In this document: positions 1-7,136 of the stretch, piece by piece | How the letters are laid out: each line of letters opens with the position of its first letter | How positions within the stretch are numbered: the first letter of the stretch is position 1 | Assembly: GCA_016188625.1 (NCBI GenBank) | Contig: JACPHL010000053.1 | Location: forward strand, 1-9,156 | Source of the DNA: Candidatus Rokuibacteriota bacterium | GTDB lineage: Bacteria; Methylomirabilota; Methylomirabilia; Rokubacteriales; JACPHL01 | Direction: 5' to 3' | DNA length: 9,156 nucleotides | Translations under genes and position numbers: made by a program | The notes under the pieces: model-generated | Told to the model about the DNA's origin: nothing | The model's database searches: none | The model's input: only the letters and a program-made list of their open reading frames with translations

Positions 1-1
1 C

Positions 2-307
2 AAGGACCAGGTGATCCGGAAATCGCTCAAGCGCTCCGGGCTCGTGGACGTCATGTGCGACGCCCACGACTGGATGAACGCATGGATCGCCGTCCTGGAT
101 CACCCCTACTTCGCCGTCACGGGAGAGGACGGCAGCTACGCCATCCCCGACATCCCGCCCGGGACCTATACCCTCACGGCCTGGCACGAGAAGCTGGGCC
201 CCCAGCAGCTTCAGGTGACGGTGAAGGCCCAGGAGCAGAAGAAGGTCAACTTCGCCTTCCCCGTGGTAAGGACGGCCACTCCACCGGGGAGGGAGGTAAA
301 GCAATGA
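2..307 (+). CDS. Cupredoxin-like / carboxypeptidase-regulatory-like secreted protein, 3' end
   Basis: The reading frame is open to the left edge, so this is the C-terminal part of a longer gene. A GTG at 11 is in frame but probably internal. The visible protein begins with a CDAHDWM motif (C-x2-H-x2-M). This resembles the Cys-His-Met copper loop of type 1 cupredoxins. It is followed by an HPYFAVT stretch, then a GEDGSYAIPDIPPGTYTL block typical of carboxypeptidase-regulatory-like (CarboxypepD_reg/SpaA-like) β-sandwich domains, and a WHEKLG motif. Proteins with this layout are usually periplasmic and often sit near cytochrome genes in environmental Gram-negatives (family knowledge). Copper binding is inferred from the motif only. 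The gene ends at TGA 305-307. No convincing terminator follows; a GC-rich stretch at 309-334 forms only weak pairing. Its operon partners lie to the left of the window. Confidence 0.72.
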   Translation, partial: KDQVIRKSLKRSGLVDVMCDAHDWMNAWIAVLDHPYFAVTGEDGSYAIPDIPPGTYTLTAWHEKLGPQQLQVTVKAQEQKKVNFAFPVVRTATPPGREVKQ

Positions 308-433
308 GAGGAGGGGCTCTTCGCGCTCCCCCTGGGTTTCCTGGGCATGGTCACCCCCTCTGGTCCTGAAAGCTCCACGCGCGAGATGTGGTGGGGTGGG
401 GCGCGCCCACCTCCCTGGGATCTCGCCTGGACC

Positions 434-595
434 CGGGGGCGCGTCACCAACGGCGCTCTCGAGGGGATGAACAGCAAGGTCAAGCTCGTGAGTCACCGGG
501 CCCATGGCTATCGCAACCCCCAGGACTCCATCATGGTCATCTATCGCTCCTGTGCTCGGTTTCCCTTACCCCCATCCAGGAACACACCGGGCTGA
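434..595 (+). pseudogene. ISL3-family transposase, C-terminal remnant
   Basis: This frame encodes RGRVTNGALEGMNSKVKLV, then SHRAHGYRNPQD and a closing LPP block. It matches the end of ISL3-family DDE transposases, where (S/T)NG-x2-EG-(L/M)N carries the last catalytic Glu (here in ALEGMN) and is followed by K-x-K, (H/R)RA(Y/H)G(Y/F)R and a C(C/A)xxxLP tail. Only about 47 residues of a protein normally near 400 residues remain. The N-terminal zinc-finger/HTH and the first two catalytic Asp residues are missing. The frame stays open back to 308, but that part looks like junk. The remnant marks an old insertion and deletion in the gap between the cupredoxin-like gene and the two-component operon. 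The family call is from motif memory. Confidence 0.6.
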
Positions 596-666
596 CCGTG
601 ATCACCGTCGTGGCCACGCCCCGGATTGCCCGATGGCCCGCCGTGCCCTGCCATGGCCCACGAAGC

Positions 667-689
667 GGTGAACGGGGCTAACGGTCACC
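667..689. promoter_or_regulatory. Imperfect dyad, candidate enhancer (UAS) for a σ54 activator
   Basis: GGTGAACG, a 7-nt spacer, and CGGTCACC form an inverted repeat with 7 of 8 positions matching. It lies about 135 bp upstream of the -24 element of the σ54 promoter, in the usual range for NtrC-type enhancer sites. GGTGA recurs at 749-753 and TCACC at 771-775, giving a looser second dyad. The binding protein is not known; the regulator encoded at 2592-3995 is the natural candidate (inference). Confidence 0.35.
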
Positions 690-781
690 CCAGGCGTGGA
701 GCTTCGAGGAGCTTTCCCAGACTGGGACATTCCCTCGCCATGTGAGGCGGTGACGCCGCACCCCTCCCCCTCACCTCGGAG

Positions 782-808
782 AAAACGCTCGGTTTTATCA
801 GGGGTTTT
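782..808. promoter_or_regulatory. AT-rich patch with IHF-like site
   Basis: In an otherwise GC-rich region this patch contains an AAAAC/GTTTT mini-palindrome (782-786 and 792-796) and TATCAGGGGTTTT (796-808), close to the IHF consensus WATCAAN4TTR with two mismatches. It lies between the candidate enhancer dyad and the σ54 promoter, where IHF usually bends DNA. The match is short and could be chance. Confidence 0.25.
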
Positions 809-823
809 GGCCTGTTGGTTCCC

Positions 824-839
824 TGGCACGTGGATTGCT
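824..839 (+). promoter_or_regulatory. σ54 (RpoN) -24/-12 promoter
   Basis: TGGCACG, the 4-nt spacer TGGA, then TTGCT match the σ54 consensus TGGCACG-N4-TTGCW at every defined position. The -24 GG (825-826) and -12 GC (837-838) are separated by exactly 10 bp. Transcription would start near 849-851, ahead of the kinase relic at 888 and the kinase-regulator genes at 1087-3995. The regulator there is a GAFTGA-bearing σ54 activator, so autoregulation is likely (inference). No equally good σ54 site was noticed elsewhere in the window. Confidence 0.85.
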
Positions 840-887
840 GCCTTCAGGTGAATCAGGAGATCATCCCGAGCGCTTGGGGCAGGCGCC

Positions 888-1090
888 ATGAGGTTCCGGC
901 TGACGCTGATCCAGAAGTACACACTGGTGAACGCCCTCAGGTCCCCGTGGTTCTGGTCACCGGATGGGGGAGCAGGTGGCCCCGGAGCTGCTCCGCCGAA
1001 GTGGTGTCGTCCGCCGTGGGCAAGCCCGTTGAGATGAAGGGTCTCCTGCGCATGGTGTCCGAGGTCGTGCGGGGGAGGACCGGCGCTTGA
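888..1090 (+). pseudogene. Collapsed relic of a hybrid sensor kinase (N-terminus joined to broken receiver domain)
   Basis: ATG 888 opens a frame starting MRFRLTLIQKYTLVNAL, which looks like the first cytoplasmic/membrane-entry residues of a HAMP-type sensor kinase. It turns to nonsense within about 17 residues and stops at 1035-1037. From 929, a different frame gives ERPQVPVVLVTGWG, the β4 strand of a receiver domain. It later gives VGKPVEMKGLLRMVSEVV, the conserved Lys-Pro of β5 plus the last helix, ending at TGA 1088-1090. Between them, 970-1014 make sense only in a third frame (EQVAPELLRRSGVVR). That implies a one-base loss near 970 and a one-base gain near 1015. The simplest reading is an internal deletion of a hybrid histidine kinase followed by decay. 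The stop overlaps the TTG start of the next gene, suggesting the ancestral operon was hybrid kinase, kinase, regulator. Confidence 0.6.
1071..1079 (+). promoter_or_regulatory. Shine-Dalgarno that fixes the TTG start of the kinase
   Basis: GGGGGAGGA sits 7 nt before TTG 1087. The kinase frame has no ATG, GTG or other TTG between the upstream in-frame stop (1030-1032) and 1087, so this site supports the rare TTG start. Confidence 0.75.
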
Positions 1091-2591
1091 GCCTTCGCCT
1101 CTTCAAGAACTTCTCCCTGCTGAGCGCCGGCCTGTGGGTGGGCTTCGCCCTCGTCCTGGGCACGGGGGTGACCTACCTCGTCGAGCAGAAGATGCTGGAG
1201 CGGGCCACCCTCACCTCCCTCGACTACTTCAAGAACCTGGCCCGCTTCATCACCACGAAGGAGGAGTTCGTCAGGCTGAGGACCGGAGCGGAGTACGAGG
1301 CCTTCGACAGGATGATCAAGGAGAGCTTCTTCACCCCCCACGTGGTGACGATCAAGATCTATGATCGCTCGGGGACCACGATCTACCACTCCCGGGATCC
1401 GGAAGTCATCGGCCGGGCCTTTCCCGGCAACGTCCCCCTCCAAAAGGCCCTCCGGGGCGAGACGGTGGTCGGGCTTTCGGACCTCCAGGGGGCCGAACAT
1501 CTCGCGGAGCGCCTGGCCGGGTATTCTCGCCTGTTCGAGGTCTACATCCCCATCTTCCTGGAAGGGACGGGCACGGTCATCGGGGCCTACGAGATCTACA
1601 GCCCCATCGATCCGCTCTACCAGAGGGTCTGGGGCCTCCGGCTCCCCGTCTGGGGGGCGATCTTCTTCGGCCTGGCGCTGCTCTACGGGGCGCTCTCGCT
1701 GACCTTCCGCCTGGCCTCCAGGACCATCGTCCAGCAGAACCTCGCCCTGGAGCGGACTGCCAGGGAGCTCCGGGAGGCCTACGAGGAGCTGAAGCGGACC
1801 CAGACCCAGCTCGTCCAGAGCGAGAAGCTGGCCTCGACCGGCCGGCTCGCGGCCGGGATCGTCCACGAGATCGGCAACCCCCTGGGCTCGATCCTCGGCC
1901 TCCTGGACCTCCAGCTCCTCTGCCGCGGTCGGCCCGAGGATCGGGCCGAGTGTCGGGATCGGACCGAGCGCGTCGCGGGCGAGATCGCCCGGCTCAAGCG
2001 GATCCTTCAGGGGCTGCTCGACTACGCCCGCCCCAGTCCGCCTCAACTGGAGCCGCTCGATGTGAACGGGGTCATCGAGAGGACTCTCGCGCTGGTGGCA
2101 TCCCAGAAGGGGTGTCAGGGGATCGTGTGGACGAAGGATCTCGCCGCCCCCCTCCCGCCGGCGTTGGCCGACAGACATCTCCTCGAGCAGGTCCTCATCA
2201 ACCTCCTGCTCAATGCCGTCCAGGCGATGGAGCAGGGTCCCATCCGCGTGGAGACCAGGACCGGGCCGGCCGGGCGGTGGGGGGATGGGGCCTACCGGGT
2301 GGGGCGGGCCTTTTCACCGGACCACGAAGTGGTCGCCATCTCGATCGCGGATCACGGGCCGGGGATCCCCCCGGACCATGTGGAGCGGATCTTCGAGCCC
2401 TTCTTCTCCACGAAGGAGCCAGGCCAGGGCTCCGGCCTCGGCCTCGCCGTCTGCCACAGCCTCATCGAGGCCCTTCAGGGAGCCCTGGCCGTTGAGAGCC
2501 GACCCGGGGCAGGGACCACGGTGCGGGTACTCCTCCCGGCGGCCGGCGTGATGCGCCCGCTCGAGCCCGCAACGGGCAGGGGGCGGTCGGG

Positions 2592-2610
<19 letters not shown>
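1087..2610 (+). CDS. Membrane sensor histidine kinase (NtrB/ZraS-like)
   Basis: This 507-residue kinase is probably the sensor for the adjacent σ54 regulator. The first membrane segment spans residues 10-31 and the second about 184-205. Between them lies a periplasmic domain of about 150 residues with a Cache/PAS-like pattern (VTIKIYDRSGTTIYHS and later EVYIPIFLEGTGTVIGAYEIY). No clear HAMP follows; instead there is a coiled coil at about 212-245. The H-box GIVHEIGNPL has phospho-acceptor His260. The N-box QVLINLLLNAVQAM contains Asn376, the G1 box is DHGPGI (422-427), the F-box is FEPFFSTK (436-443) and the G2 box is GQGSGLGLAV (446-455), so the catalytic domain is complete. An Arg/Gly-rich tail follows from about 485. 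The start is TTG 1087, overlapping the relic's stop; the 3' end overlaps the regulator gene. The signal sensed cannot be told from sequence. Confidence 0.93.
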
Positions 2611-3975
<1,365 letters not shown>

Positions 3976-3995
<20 letters not shown>

Positions 3996-6144
3996 AGGAG
4001 CGCGCGATAGGTCTCCCGGGCGATGCGCGACGGCTCGACGCGATGAGCCACCCGCCTCTTCCTGTCGCCACCCGCCCGCGGCCCCGGGCGGTGGGGGGGC
4101 TTGGGGGAGGAGCGACGCCGCTCCCCCCCAAGGTGGCCTGTTCTGGGCCGTGGTGGCCCTTGCCGCTCCCGCCCTCGCCGCCCAGTCCCCCGCCCCCGCG
4201 GCCCTCGTCGAAGGGCCGGCGGACTACCGGGGCTTCTTCGGGGGGAACTCCCGCCTCATCATCTGGATCGTGGCCCAGCTCCACCTGATGTTCGGGGCCT
4301 TCGTCCTCGGGGTCCCGATCTTCGCCTCGATCGTGGAGATCATCGGCTGGCGCAGCGGCGATTCCCGTTACGACCACCTCGCTCACGAGTTCACGGCGCT
4401 CCTCTCCGCGGCGTTCTCCACCACGGCGGCCTTCGGCGGCCTCCTCGTCTTCGCCCTGATCGGCCTCTACCCGAAGTTCATGAGCTTCCTCACCTCGATC
4501 TTCCACACCACGTACTACATCTACGCGCTCCTGTTTTTCGCCGAGGGGTTCACCCTCTATCTCTACTACTACGGCTGGGGCCGGATGGTGGGCCGCTGGA
4601 AGGGACTCCACGTCTTTCTCGGGATTCTCCTGAACGTTTGGGGAACCGTCCTCATGCTCCTGGCCAACGCCTGGGCCTCGTATATGATGGCCCCCTCGGG
4701 CATCGACAAGGAGACCCTCCGGTTCGTCGGGACGACCTGGCAGGCCGTGGCGAACCCGCTCTGGATCCCCCTGGCCATCCACCGCTTCATCGCCAACATC
4801 GCCTTCGGCGGCTTCATCGTGGGGGCCTACGCCGCGATCAGGTTCCTGGGGGCCCGGAGCGAGGCCGAGCGCGCCCACTACGACTGGATGGGGTACGTGG
4901 GCAACTTCGTGGGCCTGGCGGCCCTGATCCCGCTCCCCTTCGCCGGCTACTACCTGGGCCGAGAGGTCTACTCTGCGAGCCCCGTCATGGGGAACAACAT
5001 GATGGGGGGGGCGTTCTCCTGGAGCTTCATCATCCAGGCGGCCTTGATCGGGATGCTCTTCATCGGCGGCAACTACTACCTCTGGGCGGGGATGGGACGG
5101 ATCAGCGGGGCCGAGCGTTACCGGCCGTACATCAAGTACATCAACGTGATCCTCCTGATTTCCTTCGCGGTCTGGCTCACCCCGCGGAACACCCCCCTCA
5201 CGGGCGAGGAGCAGATACTCCTGGGGGGCCAGTTCCACCCCCTCCTCAAGTACTTCGGCCTCATGTCCGCGAAGAACGCGGCGGTCAACTTCATCATCCT
5301 CTCCACCTTCTTCTCCTTTCTCCTCTACCGCCGGGGAAACAAGGGGCGCACCCGGCCGTTTGCCGAGCACGGACCCGGCGGGAAGCTCGCACTGGCCCTG
5401 GCGGCGGCCGTCTCGATCGGGGTCCTCCTCTGGTACGCGCGGAGCCTCCTCACCCTGGACCCGAAGACGCTCGACCTCTCCCCGGATCGGGCCCGGTACT
5501 TCGCGCTTCCGGCGTACCTCCTCCTTGGGCAGATCGGGATGGTCCTCCTCACGGGGCTCCTGACCCTCCGGGACCTGGGCAAGCTCGCCCAGGCCCTCTT
5601 CTTTGCCTCGACGACCCTGGCATCGGTCTTCGTCCTTGGGGTCTACGGCTTCGTCATCATGGAGAAGGCCAACCCCTTCCTCCGGAACCTCGCCGTGGCC
5701 CAGTGGCTCATGGTGATGGTCTGCCTCCTCTGGAACGCCGCCATCGATCTCCTCCTCTTCCGAGGGGCCGAGACCGTGGGCGGGATTCGCTGGGGGAAGA
5801 TGGCGGCGCGCTCCCAGTACGCCCTGATCCTCCTCTGCGTGAGCATCGTGATGCTCATGGGGCTGATGGGCTTCATCCGCTCCGGGCTCCGGGAAGACTG
5901 GCACGTCTACGGCGTCCTTCAGGATACCTCCCAGTGGGCCTGGACCCCCACCCACGCCTACATGGCGAGGGTCGTGGGCGGCATCGTCCTCCTCTTCCTC
6001 GGACTGGTGGCCTTTGTCTTCTGGCTGGCCGGCCTGGGGGAAAAAGAGGAGGGGATCGGCAGAGTGGCCCCGGCGTATGACGCGCCCGCAGCGGCCTTGA
6101 CCCCCGGAGGCGGAGACCCTCCCGGGGAGGGGGGCTCCCCATGA
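3976..6144 (+). CDS. Cytochrome bd-like (CydA-type) oxidase subunit with C-terminal membrane extension
   Basis: Residues about 90-455 align by eye with CydA. His103 (QLHLMFGAFVLG) matches E. coli His19, Glu190 (LFFAEGF...YYYGWGRM) matches Glu107, and LLANAW matches the VANGW motif. Differences are large. The Q-loop between segments VI and VII is about 19 residues instead of about 140; the position of haem-b558 ligand His186 is Ala273 (His269 is nearby); that of Met393 is Gln354; and the GRQPW motif is replaced by WLTPRNTP. Five or so further membrane segments (470-690) include RSGLREDWHVYG, unlike CydB. This fits the quinol-site-lacking bd-like group known from Nitrospirota (OR-N in Hemp's classification). 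It likely exchanges electrons with the cytochromes downstream (inference). The start is unsure. Residues 1-53 from ATG 3976 look non-genuine, and the signal-like GLFWAVVALAAPALAAQ (54-70) suggests a start near GTG 4150/4153 or a frame error at 4094-4129. Confidence 0.85.
3995..4000 (+). promoter_or_regulatory. Orphan Shine-Dalgarno after the regulator stop
   Basis: AAGGAG begins on the last base of the regulator's TAA. No ATG, GTG or TTG follows at normal spacing: the first ATG is at 4023 and opens only a seven-codon frame. It may be the original ribosome site of the CydA-like gene, separated from its start by later change in 4001-4135 (inference). Confidence 0.4.
4069..4132 (+). other. Two tandem GC-rich hairpins at the 5' end of the CydA-like gene
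   Basis: Hairpin A pairs CACCCGCCCG (4069-4078) with CGGGCGGTG (4085-4093) with one bulged base. Hairpin B pairs 4100-4114 (CTTGGGGG, A bulge, GGAGCG) with 4119-4132 (CGCTCC then CCCCCAAG). It has 14 base pairs, a single bulged A at 4108 and a 4-nt loop. No T-run follows, so it is not a canonical intrinsic terminator. It lies between the regulatory genes and the signal-peptide-like start of the bd-like protein, so it could separate expression of the two halves of the operon, act as an mRNA processing or stabilising element, or be an inserted palindromic repeat. Confidence 0.6.
6124..6140 (+). promoter_or_regulatory. Shine-Dalgarno buried in a start-proximal hairpin
   Basis: GGGGAG (6124-6129) can pair perfectly with CTCCCC (6135-6140), immediately before ATG 6141, with a 5-nt G loop. 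The same G-rich stretch is the ribosome-binding site of the dihaem cytochrome gene. Ribosomes finishing the upstream gene (stop at 6142-6144) would melt the hairpin, which suggests translational coupling (inference). Confidence 0.45.
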
Positions 6145-7136
6145 GGCGAGCGTTCCTGGGTGCCGTCATCTTCGCGGTTGTCCTCGTGCTGGTCTTCGTC
6201 TGGATCGGCGAGGTCATCACCAGGGTCTCCGGGGAGGCGGGGCGCGGCGCGCCCGCCGTTATCGCTCCGGGGGATATCACCCCTGAGGCGGGGGAGACCG
6301 TCTTCTGGGGGAAGGGGAAGTGTTACACCTGCCACGCCGTCGGGAGCCGCGGCAACTCCATCCGGGGCCCCAACCAGGGCGAGACCGGCCCCCTGGCCAT
6401 GGCGATCGGGGCCAGGGCCTCTGAGCGGGCCCGCGAGCGGGCGCAGGCCACGGGCAAGCCATTCACGGCTACGGATTACCTGGTGGAGTCCCTCCTCGAC
6501 CCCGGCGCGTACGTGGTCGAGGGGTACAAGAACGAGATGCCGAACCCCTTGCGCCCGCCGATCAGCCTGAAGCCGGAAGAGGTCACGGCGGCGGTGGCCT
6601 ACCTCCAGAGCCTTGGCGGAACCGTGGACGTGGCGGCCATCAAGCTGCCCCCCGGGGTGGAGGCCGCAGCCAGGGCCGGTGTGGGGGGCGACGAGTGGAG
6701 ACCCTACCTCTCCGGCGATCCCAAGAAAGGGGAGGACCTTTTCTTCGACCCTGAGTCCAACGCGGCCTGCGCCAAGTGCCACCGGGTGAAGGATAAGGGC
6801 GGCGATGTGGGGCCCGAGCTGACCGGCGTGGCCGGTGTCCGGGACCTCAAGTTCATCGTCGAGTCGATCCTGGAGCCCTCCAAGGTGATCGCCTCAGGCT
6901 TTGAGCCGATCCTCATCATCACGAAGGCCGACCAGTACATCACCGGCGTCGTCAAGGGGGAAGACGGCAGCACCATCGTGGTGGGGGATAGCCAGGGCCG
7001 GGTGTTGACGGTCCCCAAGGATCAAATCAAGCAGCGGGCTCCCCAGGCGACGTCCGTGATGCCGGAGAATTTCGGGGAGATCCTCACGGTGGAGGAGTTC
7101 CACGACCTCCTGGCCTTTCTCCAGACCCTGAAATGA
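6141..7136 (+). CDS. Membrane-anchored dihaem cytochrome c with TIGR02603-type haem domain
   Basis: This 331-residue protein begins with an uncleaved anchor or signal (residues 4-22, very hydrophobic after MRR), placing the rest in the periplasm. Domain 1 has CYTCH (61-65) with a likely axial Met133 (NEMPNP). Domain 2 has CAKCH (210-214) followed by GGDVGPELTGV, ESILEPSKVIASGFE, VPKDQI and SVMPENF (Met307), ending in LLAFLQTLK. That series matches the Planctomycete/Verrucomicrobia 'putative heme-binding domain' TIGR02603, here in a short respiratory protein instead of its usual giant dehydrogenase. The gene overlaps the bd-like gene by 4 nt (ATGA) and the next gene by 4 nt. It probably carries electrons between the bd-like subunit and the trihaem partner (inference from context). 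Axial Met assignments are by position only. Confidence 0.92.
   Translation: MRRAFLGAVIFAVVLVLVFVWIGEVITRVSGEAGRGAPAVIAPGDITPEAGETVFWGKGKCYTCHAVGSRGNSIRGPNQGETGPLAMAIGARASERARERAQATGKPFTATDYLVESLLDPGAYVVEGYKNEMPNPLRPPISLKPEEVTAAVAYLQSLGGTVDVAAIKLPPGVEAAARAGVGGDEWRPYLSGDPKKGEDLFFDPESNAACAKCHRVKDKGGDVGPELTGVAGVRDLKFIVESILEPSKVIASGFEPILIITKADQYITGVVKGEDGSTIVVGDSQGRVLTVPKDQIKQRAPQATSVMPENFGEILTVEEFHDLLAFLQTLK

Larger units (their letters stand above)
596..823 (+). other. Intergenic stretch without a supported gene
   Basis: I see no credible coding region here on either strand; a minus-strand frame across 602-922 has random-looking composition. The stretch holds two copies of GCGGTGA (665-671 and 747-753), the dyad at 667-689, and a locally AT-rich patch from about 781. 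It lies directly upstream of the σ54 promoter, so its likely role is regulatory (inference). Confidence 0.5.

Noticed and set aside
314-323. GGGCTCTTCG as the left end of an ISL3 element
   Set aside because: No matching inverted end was found beyond the transposase scrap, and ten bases are too few to annotate.
612-630. TGGCCACG...TTGC near 612-630 as a second σ54 promoter
   Set aside because: The spacing between the GG and GC elements is 14 instead of 10 bases.
602-922. Minus-strand 106-codon frame over the regulatory region
   Set aside because: No recognisable motif or ribosome site, and it covers the σ54 promoter on the other strand.
937-2178. Long minus-strand open frame opposite the kinase
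   Set aside because: Low-complexity composition without domains; the + strand has complete kinase boxes.
4100-4132. Hairpin B as an intrinsic terminator after the regulator
   Set aside because: No T-run follows and the genes around it overlap, so ordinary Rho-independent termination is not supported.
4043-4288. ATG 4043 short frame as a separate small gene
   Set aside because: Pro/Ser-rich shadow. It is only of interest as an alternative start for the bd-like gene if a base is missing or extra in the nearby C-run.
4101-6080. 659-codon + strand frame inside the bd-like gene
   Set aside because: Arg/Pro-rich shadow frame with no membrane segments, overlapping a clearly better gene.
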